Assembly (NCBI GenBank): GCA_937894675.1
Contig: CALCQO010000023.1
Span: forward strand, 124,001-188,000
Reading direction: 5' to 3'
From: an uncultured Clostridia bacterium
Lineage (GTDB): Bacteria; Bacillota; Clostridia; Christensenellales; Aristaeellaceae
Length of the DNA stretch: 64,000 bases
A model generated the notes under the pieces. The model made no database searches. It had not been told where the DNA came from and saw nothing but the letters and a program-made list of their open reading frames with translations. Below are positions 8,666 through 15,957 of this stretch, piece by piece. The translations under genes and the position numbers were made by a program. Within the stretch, counting starts at the first letter, position 1. Each line of letters opens with the position of its first letter.

Positions 8666-11183
8666 AAAAAGCGCGAATATACGCTATCTGCTTTTTGCTT
8701 TTATTGTATTTGCCTGCTTCGCTGTTGTTATCGGAGGTTTGTATCGCCTGCAAATCGTGAACGCGGATATGTACCAGCAGGATGCCGGCAGCAAAAGTGA
8801 GAAGACCCTTCGCCTGACGGGAAAACGCGGTATGATTACAGACGCGGACTCGGTTGTATTGGCGATGAGTGAAGAAATTTTTAATGTTACCTTTCAGCGG
8901 AGCATGAATCAGAACAGCACGGCGGACTATGTTCGTTTTACTGATTCTATTTTGGAAACCATTTCAATCATTGAAAAATACGGCGGTGAAATCAGCTCCA
9001 AATTTGTCATCGAGCGCGACCCGGAAACAAATGCCTGGACATTCAACTTTGGCAGGGGGATATCAGAGCGGGCGTGGCAGCTGCGTGAAAACAGATGGCG
9101 GGACAACCACTATCTGCCGGCGAGCAACGAGAAGTATGATACAGCTGAAAAATGCTTCGACCATTTATACAATCTGTATGATTTGGATAATCGGGAACTG
9201 GATGAGGCGCTGGCCCTCAAGGTGATGGCGATTTATTCGGAAATGCAGATGAACCTGTACAACTCCCTGCCAATTGTGATTGCCAAGGATGTGCCATACT
9301 CCGCTGTCAGCGAGATTACAGGCAGAAAAATGCGTCTGGACGGCATTGACATTTCCAACGGTGAAAAGCGCGTCTATCCACGCGGCAACATGGCTTCCCA
9401 GGTGATTGGGTATGTCGGCCCGATTTCAGATTCAGATAACTATCAGTCGGAACTCAAACCCCTGGGGTACGCGCTTAACGACATCATTGGAAAAGACGGC
9501 GTGGAGAAGAGCATGGAAAACTGGCTGACCCCCAACATTTCAAGCCGTCAGGGCAGCCGCGTTATGGAGCGCGATAACCTGGGGCGTTTAACCAGGCAGA
9601 TTTCCTCCACAGCGCCAAGCGACGGCAACAACATCAAACTGACCATCATTGCCAGCTATCAGCAGATCGCGGAGCAGAGCATTGCCATGAACGTGGCTCA
9701 TACGCGGGAAAAGCAGGAACTGAAGCTGGTGGATATGGACTGGCTGGAGAAGCAGCGTGAAAAGCTTGAGGTGCGCGACTTTGACAAGTACCCTATGAAA
9801 CTAGCCGAAACCGGCGCCATGATGGTGGTGGATGTCAATACAGGCCGTGTGCTGGCCATGGCGCAATATCCCACCTACGACTTGAACGCCATGACCGCGG
9901 GCGGCGAGGAGGCAGCCGCCTACCTGATGGATACCCGCAATGTGCTGCGCAATTACTGCATCCAGCAAAAGGCAGAGCCCGGCTCAATTTACAAGATGGT
10001 TACCGCCATGGCGGCGCTAACCAATGGCGAATTGACGGTGGATGAAACCATCAGCGATGAAGGCCCCTACATGCGCTTTACCAACAAGGAAGCGGATGCC
10101 CCCATTTGCTGGATTACCAAGGGACAGCGCTCCAAACATGCCAACCAGACCATCGTGAAGGGAATCTCCAACTCCTGCAACTATTTCTTCTATGAACTGA
10201 CGGGCAGGCTGTATGGCGACACGGGAACCAACAGGCTTTATAAATACGCCGCCCAACTTGGGCTGACAAGTAAAACCGGCATCCAGCTGCCCGGCGAAGC
10301 CCGCAGCGTGGTGGGCAATCAGACATCCTTGTACGACCCCAGCGCATCCCTGGAAGAGCAGGAAACCTCCCAGCCCATCCTGGTTGCGGCTTCCATCAAA
10401 AAGCATCTGCTGAATGTGGGCGCCAGCTATGGTATTACCTATGATGACGCGAGGTTGGATGCCTGCATTCGCGAACTGATGAACATGGCGGTCAACACCG
10501 GTTCTGATAAATGGGCGGATGCCATGCGCCCCATCCTGATGGCGGAACTGAACATGACCCGCGACATGGTATGGCGGCAGGCGGTTATCGGCGACATTTG
10601 GGTATACCTGAACGATATCAAGTGGGGCGGAAGCTTGGAAGTACAGATGGGAATCGGACAATCGATTACCCTGCTCACACCCGCGGCGGTTTCCCGCTAT
10701 GTCGCGGCGATTGGCAACGGCGGTACGGTGTACAATTTGTCGGTTATTGATTCCGTGATTTCGCCGGAAGGGGAAATCCTCAACAAGTATGAGCCAAGCG
10801 TATTTGGAAAACTTGATAATGTTGAACCATTTCTTCCGTATATCCGAGAAGGGATGAAAGGCGTGGTTGACGCGGATCAATCAGGTACCGCTGGCCGTTA
10901 CTTTAAAAACTGGCCTTACGAGAACGATTTGTGGGCGAAGACGGGCACCTCCCAGATTACCATTGGCAGCGTCAAGATTGACGTGGAGAATAATGGATGG
11001 TTTGTCGCATTGACCCCCTTTGAGACACCGGCGGAAATCGCTATCGTTACCTTGATCCCCAACGGTTTTTCCGGCGGCGAAACCGTGCTTGCAGCCAAGG
11101 ATTTTATCACCTGGTGGATGGACAATAAAACCAAACAAACCGGTGACGTCCCGGTCGTGCCTGGCAACGAGCTGATGCCCTAA
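8655..11183 (+). CDS. mrdA: Penicillin-binding protein 2 (elongation transpeptidase)
   Basis: Class B penicillin-binding protein, 842 residues, which cross-links peptidoglycan during elongation. An N-terminal signal-anchor helix (about 9-29) precedes a large pedestal region and the transpeptidase domain. The catalytic triad motifs are SIYK (Ser444-Lys447), SCN (507-509) and KTG (762-764). It is longer than usual PBP2 (600-720), with extra sequence in the pedestal (about 90-190) and between the SxN and KTG motifs (about 560-660). It sits between mreD and minD-rodA, and RodA is its expected glycosyltransferase partner. No other class B PBP gene is present, including at the division cluster. Confidence 0.93.
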   Translation: MKVEKSANIRYLLFAFIVFACFAVVIGGLYRLQIVNADMYQQDAGSKSEKTLRLTGKRGMITDADSVVLAMSEEIFNVTFQRSMNQNSTADYVRFTDSILETISIIEKYGGEISSKFVIERDPETNAWTFNFGRGISERAWQLRENRWRDNHYLPASNEKYDTAEKCFDHLYNLYDLDNRELDEALALKVMAIYSEMQMNLYNSLPIVIAKDVPYSAVSEITGRKMRLDGIDISNGEKRVYPRGNMASQVIGYVGPISDSDNYQSELKPLGYALNDIIGKDGVEKSMENWLTPNISSRQGSRVMERDNLGRLTRQISSTAPSDGNNIKLTIIASYQQIAEQSIAMNVAHTREKQELKLVDMDWLEKQREKLEVRDFDKYPMKLAETGAMMVVDVNTGRVLAMAQYPTYDLNAMTAGGEEAAAYLMDTRNVLRNYCIQQKAEPGSIYKMVTAMAALTNGELTVDETISDEGPYMRFTNKEADAPICWITKGQRSKHANQTIVKGISNSCNYFFYELTGRLYGDTGTNRLYKYAAQLGLTSKTGIQLPGEARSVVGNQTSLYDPSASLEEQETSQPILVAASIKKHLLNVGASYGITYDDARLDACIRELMNMAVNTGSDKWADAMRPILMAELNMTRDMVWRQAVIGDIWVYLNDIKWGGSLEVQMGIGQSITLLTPAAVSRYVAAIGNGGTVYNLSVIDSVISPEGEILNKYEPSVFGKLDNVEPFLPYIREGMKGVVDADQSGTAGRYFKNWPYENDLWAKTGTSQITIGSVKIDVENNGWFVALTPFETPAEIAIVTLIPNGFSGGETVLAAKDFITWWMDNKTKQTGDVPVVPGNELMP

Positions 11184-11192
11184 GGAGAAAAT

Positions 11193-12005
11193 ATGGGAAA
11201 AGTATGGATGATTGCTTCGGGCAAAGGCGGGGTTGGAAAGTCTTCAGTGGCGGCGGGTCTGGCAGTGATGTTTGCCCAACGCGGCATGCGTACGTTGCTT
11301 GTGGACGCTGATATTGGCCTGCGGAATCTGGACTTGATGCTTGGGCTGCAGGACCAGGTGCTGTTTGAACTGGCTGATTGCCTTGAAAAACGCTGCACAT
11401 TGGAAGAGGCGATGGTTCCGCACCGCCGTTTTCCTTCCTTATATCTGTTGGCTGGCGGCCAAACAGCCAAGCCTTCCGACTTCGGGCATGCCCAGATGAA
11501 AAAGGTGTTTTCAACATTACGCAAGTATTTTGATATTGTTCTGGTGGATTGTCCGGCCGGGCTTGGCAGGGGTTTCAGAAACATCATGGAAATCGCTGAC
11601 GAATGCATCCTGGTGGCGACGCCTGATGACGTGTGCCTGCGGGACACGGAGAAAACAGCCCGCGTGTTGTTTGAGAAAAAAGAGATGCACACCCATCTGG
11701 TGCTGAACCGCATTCTAGCTTCAGCCGTGAAAAAGGGAAACGCGCCGGATCCTCAAGGCATCGCGGCCAGTCTGGACATGACGCTGCTTGGGGTCATCCC
11801 CAATGACGAGCGGGTCTACGCGGCGATGCTGCAGGGGGAGACGATGGCTGAAAGCGGCTCCCATCAGGTGATTTCCGCCCTGGACGCCGCTGCTTCCAGA
11901 ATGCAGGGGCTCACTGTGCCTTTTGTTTATGAAGAGCAAGGCGGTTTTTTGGGGTGGCTCCGCCGCAGAAAGGGGGGGAAACAATATGTCAATCACAGGC
12001 GCTGA
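11193..12005 (+). CDS. minD: Septum site-determining ATPase MinD
   Basis: MinD/ParA-type ATPase, 270 residues. The deviant Walker A motif GKGGVGKS is at 10-17, the switch I region reads VDADIGLRNLDLMLGL, and switch II reads VDCPAGLGRGF. The C-terminus ends in an amphipathic basic stretch (GFLGWLRRRKGGK) of the kind that anchors MinD to the membrane. MinD normally recruits MinC to block FtsZ at the poles. In this operon neither minC nor minE is present: PBP2 lies directly upstream and RodA directly downstream. Its partner may be encoded elsewhere, or it may serve a different positioning role. Confidence 0.9.
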   Translation: MGKVWMIASGKGGVGKSSVAAGLAVMFAQRGMRTLLVDADIGLRNLDLMLGLQDQVLFELADCLEKRCTLEEAMVPHRRFPSLYLLAGGQTAKPSDFGHAQMKKVFSTLRKYFDIVLVDCPAGLGRGFRNIMEIADECILVATPDDVCLRDTEKTARVLFEKKEMHTHLVLNRILASAVKKGNAPDPQGIAASLDMTLLGVIPNDERVYAAMLQGETMAESGSHQVISALDAAASRMQGLTVPFVYEEQGGFLGWLRRRKGGKQYVNHRR

Positions 12006-13239
12006 CGAGACAAGAAGGACCAAACCGTTCTTTGATGTGTTCCTGCTGGTGATTACCTATACACTGATGGTGCTGGGTGTGTTATTCATATCTGTGGCTA
12101 CCTACAACCCCAGCGTCAGCGCGGACTTGCCGCTGATTGGCAAGATTGTCAACTCCAATTCCGGCAGCTGGCAGGCGATATTTACCGTTGCCTCCCCGCT
12201 GGTTGTTTGGTTCATTGTATCCATTCCTTATGAACAGTTCCGCAACTACGCAAGACCCTTTTACGCGATTATTGTTTCCCTGCTGATGCTCACCCTTGGT
12301 ACGCAATCCATCCGGAATGTAAGCGCGTGGTTTGACTTGGCGCTTGGACGCATGCTGCAGCCCAGCGAATTCGCGAAAATCGCGATTATCTTGATGTTGG
12401 CTAGGCGAATCAGCAGCAATCCAAGACCCATGAGCACTGTGTGGGACGCGATTTTTACCTTGGGAACCGCTGCGGTACCTGTTTTGATTACTCTGGCGCA
12501 GGGGGAAGCCGGTTCAGCGATTGTCATGGCGGTCATCTTTTATGTCATGATTTATTTTGGGGACGTGGACTGGAAATGGCTTGTCGGGCTTGGGTTAATT
12601 GCCCTGATTGGTATTGGTGTGGTTTTTGGCTACGGCATCATCAGCGGGTCGGACAACTACCGATTGCTGCGCATCCTATCCTTCCTTGACCCAACCAAGT
12701 ACGCGCAGAGCGCTGGGCTGCAGATTCTGAACTCCCAGGAAGCCATTGGCTCCGGCGGCTTGCAGGGTATCGGTTTGTTTATTGTGGGCTCTCACAGCCA
12801 ATTGAACTTCGTACCGGAAGATTGGACCGACTTTGTGTTCGCATCCATCGGCGAAGCTGTGGGATTCCTGGGCAGCGTCGCGATTATCATCTTGTATTTG
12901 TGCGTGATTCTCAGGATGCTGTACCTTGCGCGCTACACGATGGATAAATACGGGCGTTTGATAATCATCGGCGTTATGGCCATGATGTTTTTCCATGTGT
13001 TCCAGAATGTTGCCATGACCATTGGCCTAATGCCAATTACCGGTATTCCGCTGCCGTTTCTTAGCTACGGCGGGTCCAATCTATTAACCAATGTAATTGG
13101 TGTTTCCCTTGTTTTGAATGTAACCAACAACCGAAGTGTCGCCACGCCGGCCTATTCCATGACGGTATCCGTACCCGGGAGAAAAACCAAGCGGGGGAGA
13201 AAGCAGAAGGTTTATGTGAATGTTTCCGGTGAGCGGTAA
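11986..13239 (+). CDS. rodA: SEDS family peptidoglycan glycosyltransferase (RodA-type)
   Basis: Polytopic SEDS protein, 417 residues, about ten transmembrane helices. It polymerises glycan strands from lipid II. The late signature GIPLPFLSYGGSNLL is diagnostic for the RodA/FtsW/SpoVE family. RodA is preferred over FtsW because it is in the mre-PBP2 operon. The ATG at 11986 behind an AAAGGGGGGG ribosome-binding site is used; it overlaps the end of minD by 20 bases. The cytoplasmic C-terminus is basic (GRKTKRGRKQK). No second SEDS gene occurs in the division cluster shown here. Confidence 0.92.
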   Translation: MSITGADETRRTKPFFDVFLLVITYTLMVLGVLFISVATYNPSVSADLPLIGKIVNSNSGSWQAIFTVASPLVVWFIVSIPYEQFRNYARPFYAIIVSLLMLTLGTQSIRNVSAWFDLALGRMLQPSEFAKIAIILMLARRISSNPRPMSTVWDAIFTLGTAAVPVLITLAQGEAGSAIVMAVIFYVMIYFGDVDWKWLVGLGLIALIGIGVVFGYGIISGSDNYRLLRILSFLDPTKYAQSAGLQILNSQEAIGSGGLQGIGLFIVGSHSQLNFVPEDWTDFVFASIGEAVGFLGSVAIIILYLCVILRMLYLARYTMDKYGRLIIIGVMAMMFFHVFQNVAMTIGLMPITGIPLPFLSYGGSNLLTNVIGVSLVLNVTNNRSVATPAYSMTVSVPGRKTKRGRKQKVYVNVSGER

Positions 13240-13265
13240 AGGGAAAAAGTGACGGCAAATAGCCC

Positions 13266-13294
13266 TTGCAGTTCTATGAAGTGCATAGTATAAT
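13266..13294 (+). promoter_or_regulatory. Promoter of the zinc-ribbon/phosphoesterase pair
   Basis: TTGCAG (13266-13271), a 17-base spacer and a perfect TATAAT (13289-13294) lie 54 bases before the ATG at 13348. This separates the pair from the rodA operon. Confidence 0.8.
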
Positions 13295-13347
13295 CCCCTT
13301 GCTTGTAAAAGCCTGATAAATGAAGGTTTCTTGGAGGAAAACAGCTG

Positions 13348-13746
13348 ATGGGGTTTAAAAAGTGTCCGCGGTGCGAACTGAACTATATTCTTGATACAGA
13401 AAAGTATTGTAAAGTCTGCATGCGGGAACTGCGCGGCGAAGAGATTAAGGAAGAAATAGAAATCTGTACAATATGCAACGATTCTCCTGCCATACCCGGC
13501 AAGGATATCTGTTTGTTTTGCTTAAAGGAAATGTCCGGGGATTCCGTAAAACGGGAAGTTCCGGCGGCGGAAGACGACAGCACGGAAATTGAGTCTTCCG
13601 AAACCATTGATGACGATATTATTCCCGAAATAGAAGAAGATATTCCGGAAGACGAGTACCAGGAAATTACCAGTGATTTGTCTCTGGAAGCCATGGAAGA
13701 GGACGAGAACAGGGAGGAACAGGACGCTGACGAAGAAGATGTGTAA
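13348..13746 (+). CDS. Small double zinc-ribbon protein with acidic tail, function unknown
   Basis: A 132-residue soluble protein I cannot assign to a named family. The first half has four CxxC pairs in two ribbons: CPRC (6-9) with CKVC (22-25), and CTIC (41-44) with CLFC (54-57). The second half (about 70-132) is almost entirely acidic, rich in Glu, Asp and Ser, and probably disordered. It has its own promoter and a good ribbon-binding leader (GGAGGAAAA before the ATG). The following metallophosphoesterase gene overlaps its end by 8 bases, so the two are translationally coupled. The layout suggests a metal-bound adaptor, but that is inference. Confidence 0.75.
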   Translation: MGFKKCPRCELNYILDTEKYCKVCMRELRGEEIKEEIEICTICNDSPAIPGKDICLFCLKEMSGDSVKREVPAAEDDSTEIESSETIDDDIIPEIEEDIPEDEYQEITSDLSLEAMEEDENREEQDADEEDV

Positions 13747-14443
13747 TACACAGCATATCTACGCGATCAGCGATTTCCATTTACCTGGCGGAACCAACAA
13801 GCCAATGGATATATTCGGCGCTCACTGGGAAGGACACTTCGATCAGATTGCATCGGATTGGGTAAGCAAGGTTGAACAGCAGGATATCGTTCTGATACCC
13901 GGTGATATCAGCTGGGCGATTACACTGGAAGAGGCATTGCCGGATTTGCAGCGGATTGGCGCCCTGCCAGGCCATAAGATTCTGCTGCGTGGGAACCATG
14001 ATTATTGGTGGAACTCCATCTCCCGGCTGCGCGGTGTGCTGCCCGAGAGGATGTACGCCCTGCAAAACGACGCGCTTGTTTTGGGGGATGTGGTTTTCTG
14101 CGGTACAAGAGGCTGGATGTTGACAGACAAGCAGGACGCCCAGGATGAGAAGATTTATCAACGTGAATTACTGCGTTTGGAAATGTCGCTGAATCGGGCG
14201 AAGGCTATCGGCTCAGGGAAAAGGATGGTCGTTCTTCTGCATTATCCCCCCGTTGACGCATCGGGCGCCGATAGTCCCGTATCCGATATGCTGGAAAGAT
14301 ACGATGCCAGGGATGTAGTTTATGGACACATACATGGTGTAGGTACCAAGACCGCGTTTCAGGGTGAAAAGAATGGTGTTCGGTACCATTTTGTGTCATG
14401 TGATGGGCTTGGTTTCAAACTGTATGAACTGCCGGAAGCTTGA
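13739..14443 (+). CDS. Metallophosphoesterase, COG1768-type predicted phosphohydrolase
   Basis: A 234-residue calcineurin-like phosphoesterase. The dinuclear-metal motifs appear in order: ISDFHLPG (Asp and His), PGDISW, RGNHDYWW, LHYPP and YGHIHG. The segments KPMDIFG and CGTRGWM match the COG1768 subgroup, whose substrate is unknown. The ATG at 13739 lies inside the end of the preceding zinc-ribbon gene and removes a non-homologous 22-residue extension. The next 407 bases have no confident gene. Confidence 0.9.
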   Translation: MCNTQHIYAISDFHLPGGTNKPMDIFGAHWEGHFDQIASDWVSKVEQQDIVLIPGDISWAITLEEALPDLQRIGALPGHKILLRGNHDYWWNSISRLRGVLPERMYALQNDALVLGDVVFCGTRGWMLTDKQDAQDEKIYQRELLRLEMSLNRAKAIGSGKRMVVLLHYPPVDASGADSPVSDMLERYDARDVVYGHIHGVGTKTAFQGEKNGVRYHFVSCDGLGFKLYELPEA

Positions 14444-14622
14444 ACCGTTCATCTCCTGAAGTATGGTGGGGGATAGTGGATGGCTAATCCCAACAATGCA
14501 AGCGGATATTTCTGATAGGCAAACAAGTATGCATTCATGGGATTCTGTTCGTTCTAATGGGAAAATCTGCTTAGTTTATTAATAACAGGAACAAACGGCA
14601 AAAATTACATAGAACGTGAAAT

Positions 14623-14645
14623 TTATTGTGCAATGTGCACAATAA
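14623..14645. repeat. Perfect 9-bp inverted repeat (operator-like or RNA hairpin)
   Basis: TTATTGTGC at 14623-14631 and its exact complement GCACAATAA at 14637-14645 flank AATGT. It may be a protein-binding dyad or the P2 hairpin of the RNA candidate. Confidence 0.6.
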
Positions 14646-14707
14646 TCCCGATAAAATGAGAACGAAGATACACCGTTAACATGAATCGATAGAAATCACG
14701 TTCCCGT

Positions 14708-14744
14708 ATCGCACTCCGAACAGACCGGAGTGCGATTTTTGTTT
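14708..14744 (+). terminator. Strong rho-independent terminator
   Basis: ATCGCACTCC (14708-14717) pairs perfectly with GGAGTGCGAT (14727-14736) around a 9-base loop, followed by TTTT and GTTT. It lies 265 bases after the phosphoesterase stop and before the mraZ promoter. Confidence 0.93.
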
Positions 14745-14777
14745 GCGTTTTCAAGGGATTTGAAGACTGTTTGCTGA

Positions 14778-14806
14778 TTGACGGTGGTGGGTTTAAGTGT
14801 TATTTT
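14778..14806 (+). promoter_or_regulatory. mraZ promoter
   Basis: TTGACG (14778-14783), a 17-base spacer and TATTTT (14801-14806) put the transcription start near 14813, 38 bases before the GTG start of mraZ. It lies downstream of the strong terminator, so the division cluster is transcriptionally separate. Confidence 0.65.
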
Positions 14807-14825
14807 GTGTCATATTGAAGGTGAT

Positions 14826-14855
14826 AAGTGGAGATTGGTGGTGAAGACGGGTGGA
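14826..14855 (+). promoter_or_regulatory. Candidate MraZ-binding direct repeats
   Basis: GTGG cores occur at 14828, 14838 and 14851 within AAGTGGAGAT, TGGTGGTGAA and GACGGGTGGA, about one helical turn apart and just downstream of the predicted start site. MraZ is known to autorepress through short TGG/GTGG-containing direct repeats at its own promoter. The match is by pattern only. Confidence 0.45.
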
Positions 14856-15399
14856 TAAACGTGATGAATTGAAACCAGCTCAGCCTGAAGAGCAGGTTAG
14901 CGCTGCCCAGGACTCCGCAAACCCTTCAATCGCAGACGCTATGAAAGACTGGCAGTTAAATGGGGCGTTCTGGCATAGCATCGACCCCAAAGGCCGGGTG
15001 ATTATTCCGCAGTTTTTCCGTGAACAACTGGGAGAAGGCATCGTTGTCAGTGTTAATACTGCCCAGGACAGCATCGCGGTATATCCCCTGGATGTATGGC
15101 ATGAACGCGTAAAGATGCTGAATCAATTGGTACGTAAAAAGAGAGCGCTGGAACCGATTCTTTCCAGGTTTTCCATGCTTTCCTATCAGAATTGCAATTT
15201 TGATCAACAGGGAAGGGTTTTGATTCCAGCTCTGTTGCGGGACATGTTTTTAAAAAGCACCCAATCGGTGCGTGTATCCGGCGCCTTTGATCATGTCCGG
15301 ATTGTATCTGAAGAACAGGCACGCGCGGAGGATGAGAAGTTCAGTTCCCAAACCCTGGATATTCTCGAATTGATTAGTCAAACACAGGATGATGTATAA
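14851..15399 (+). CDS. mraZ: Transcriptional regulator MraZ (N-terminally extended)
   Basis: MraZ/AbrB-fold regulator of the division and cell-wall cluster. Two tandem SpoVT-AbrB-like repeats show the DxKGR-type signatures IDPKGRVIIP (about 44-53) and FDQQGRVLIP (about 117-126). From the GTG at 14851 it is 182 residues, against about 143 in typical MraZ. The extra ~35 residues precede the usual start. An in-frame stop lies just upstream, so GTG 14851 is the earliest possible start. ATG 14941 would give a near-standard 152-residue protein but lacks a ribosome-binding site. Unusually, rsmH does not follow; the next gene is an FtsL-like protein. Confidence 0.88.
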   Translation: MDKRDELKPAQPEEQVSAAQDSANPSIADAMKDWQLNGAFWHSIDPKGRVIIPQFFREQLGEGIVVSVNTAQDSIAVYPLDVWHERVKMLNQLVRKKRALEPILSRFSMLSYQNCNFDQQGRVLIPALLRDMFLKSTQSVRVSGAFDHVRIVSEEQARAEDEKFSSQTLDILELISQTQDDV

Positions 15400-15419
15400 A
15401 GAAAGAAAGGATGACGCCA

Positions 15420-15926
15420 ATGTCACAGACTGTTGCAAGCCCGCGGTATATCAAGGCAGGACCACAAATGAAAACGCAGATGAAATTTGGCGTCAGCCAT
15501 GGTGCTGATCTTCCCGACGCCGATGTCAGCACCAATGACGATAACCGCCAAATCTTCAAGGCGTGTGAAAACGCGATTCAGAAGGTAGACTTTAAGGTGC
15601 CGGTATGGTTTGCTGTTGTTGTGGTTGCCATCACCTGTGTCATCATGCTGGCCCAATACTCATCCCGTCTTACCGCCATTTCACAGATTGACGCTGCCAT
15701 TGTGCAGACGATGGAAGAGCGCGGACGGGTCGATAGGGAAATGTCGCTATTGCAGGCGGATTTTGACAAAGCATGCGATTCGTCGTATATTTGTTACTAT
15801 GCTGCGCAGAAGCTCGGGATGAAACGGGCTGTGGACGATTTGGTGATTCAGATCAGCGCCCCGGATACCCGGCCTGTTCAGCTGGATAAAAACCTGGTGA
15901 TGCTCAGCGCGTCGGGAAACCATTGA
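15420..15926 (+). CDS. ftsL: FtsL/DivIC-like septum protein
   Basis: A 168-residue bitopic protein in the ftsL position between mraZ and murE. A polar cytoplasmic N-terminus (about 1-60) precedes one transmembrane helix (about 63-80). An extracytoplasmic coiled coil (about 85-115) ends in an FtsL/DivIC-like motif, CYYAAQKLGMKRA. Such proteins bridge FtsQ and the septal synthase. The ATG at 15420 follows AGAAAGG at workable spacing; the ATG nine bases upstream has none. Sequence similarity in this family is always low, so the call depends on topology, coiled coil and position. ftsI, usually next, is absent. Confidence 0.75.
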   Translation: MSQTVASPRYIKAGPQMKTQMKFGVSHGADLPDADVSTNDDNRQIFKACENAIQKVDFKVPVWFAVVVVAITCVIMLAQYSSRLTAISQIDAAIVQTMEERGRVDREMSLLQADFDKACDSSYICYYAAQKLGMKRAVDDLVIQISAPDTRPVQLDKNLVMLSASGNH

Positions 15927-15957
15927 TAGACATGCTATAAAGGGGTATTAAGCACAT

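Larger units (their letters stand above)
14612..14744 (+). ncRNA. Candidate structured RNA ending in an intrinsic terminator
   Basis: In the 407-base gap (14444-14850), one stretch folds well. GAACGTGA (14612-14619) pairs with TCACGTTC (14696-14703). Inside it are a perfect 9-bp hairpin (14623-14645) and a weaker stacked pair, CGAT/ATCG (14649-14652/14685-14688) and AACG/CGTT (14661-14664/14674-14677). Four bases after the outer stem the strong terminator begins. This gives a three-way-junction-like RNA of about 130 nt. I do not recognise a known class, and no clear promoter is visible before it, so it could be a leader remnant or the 3' end of a longer RNA. Confidence 0.35.

Noticed and set aside
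14463..14582. A 39-codon open frame in the gap before mraZ
   Set aside because: It lacks a ribosome-binding site and a promoter, shows no recognisable features, and is a length expected by chance.
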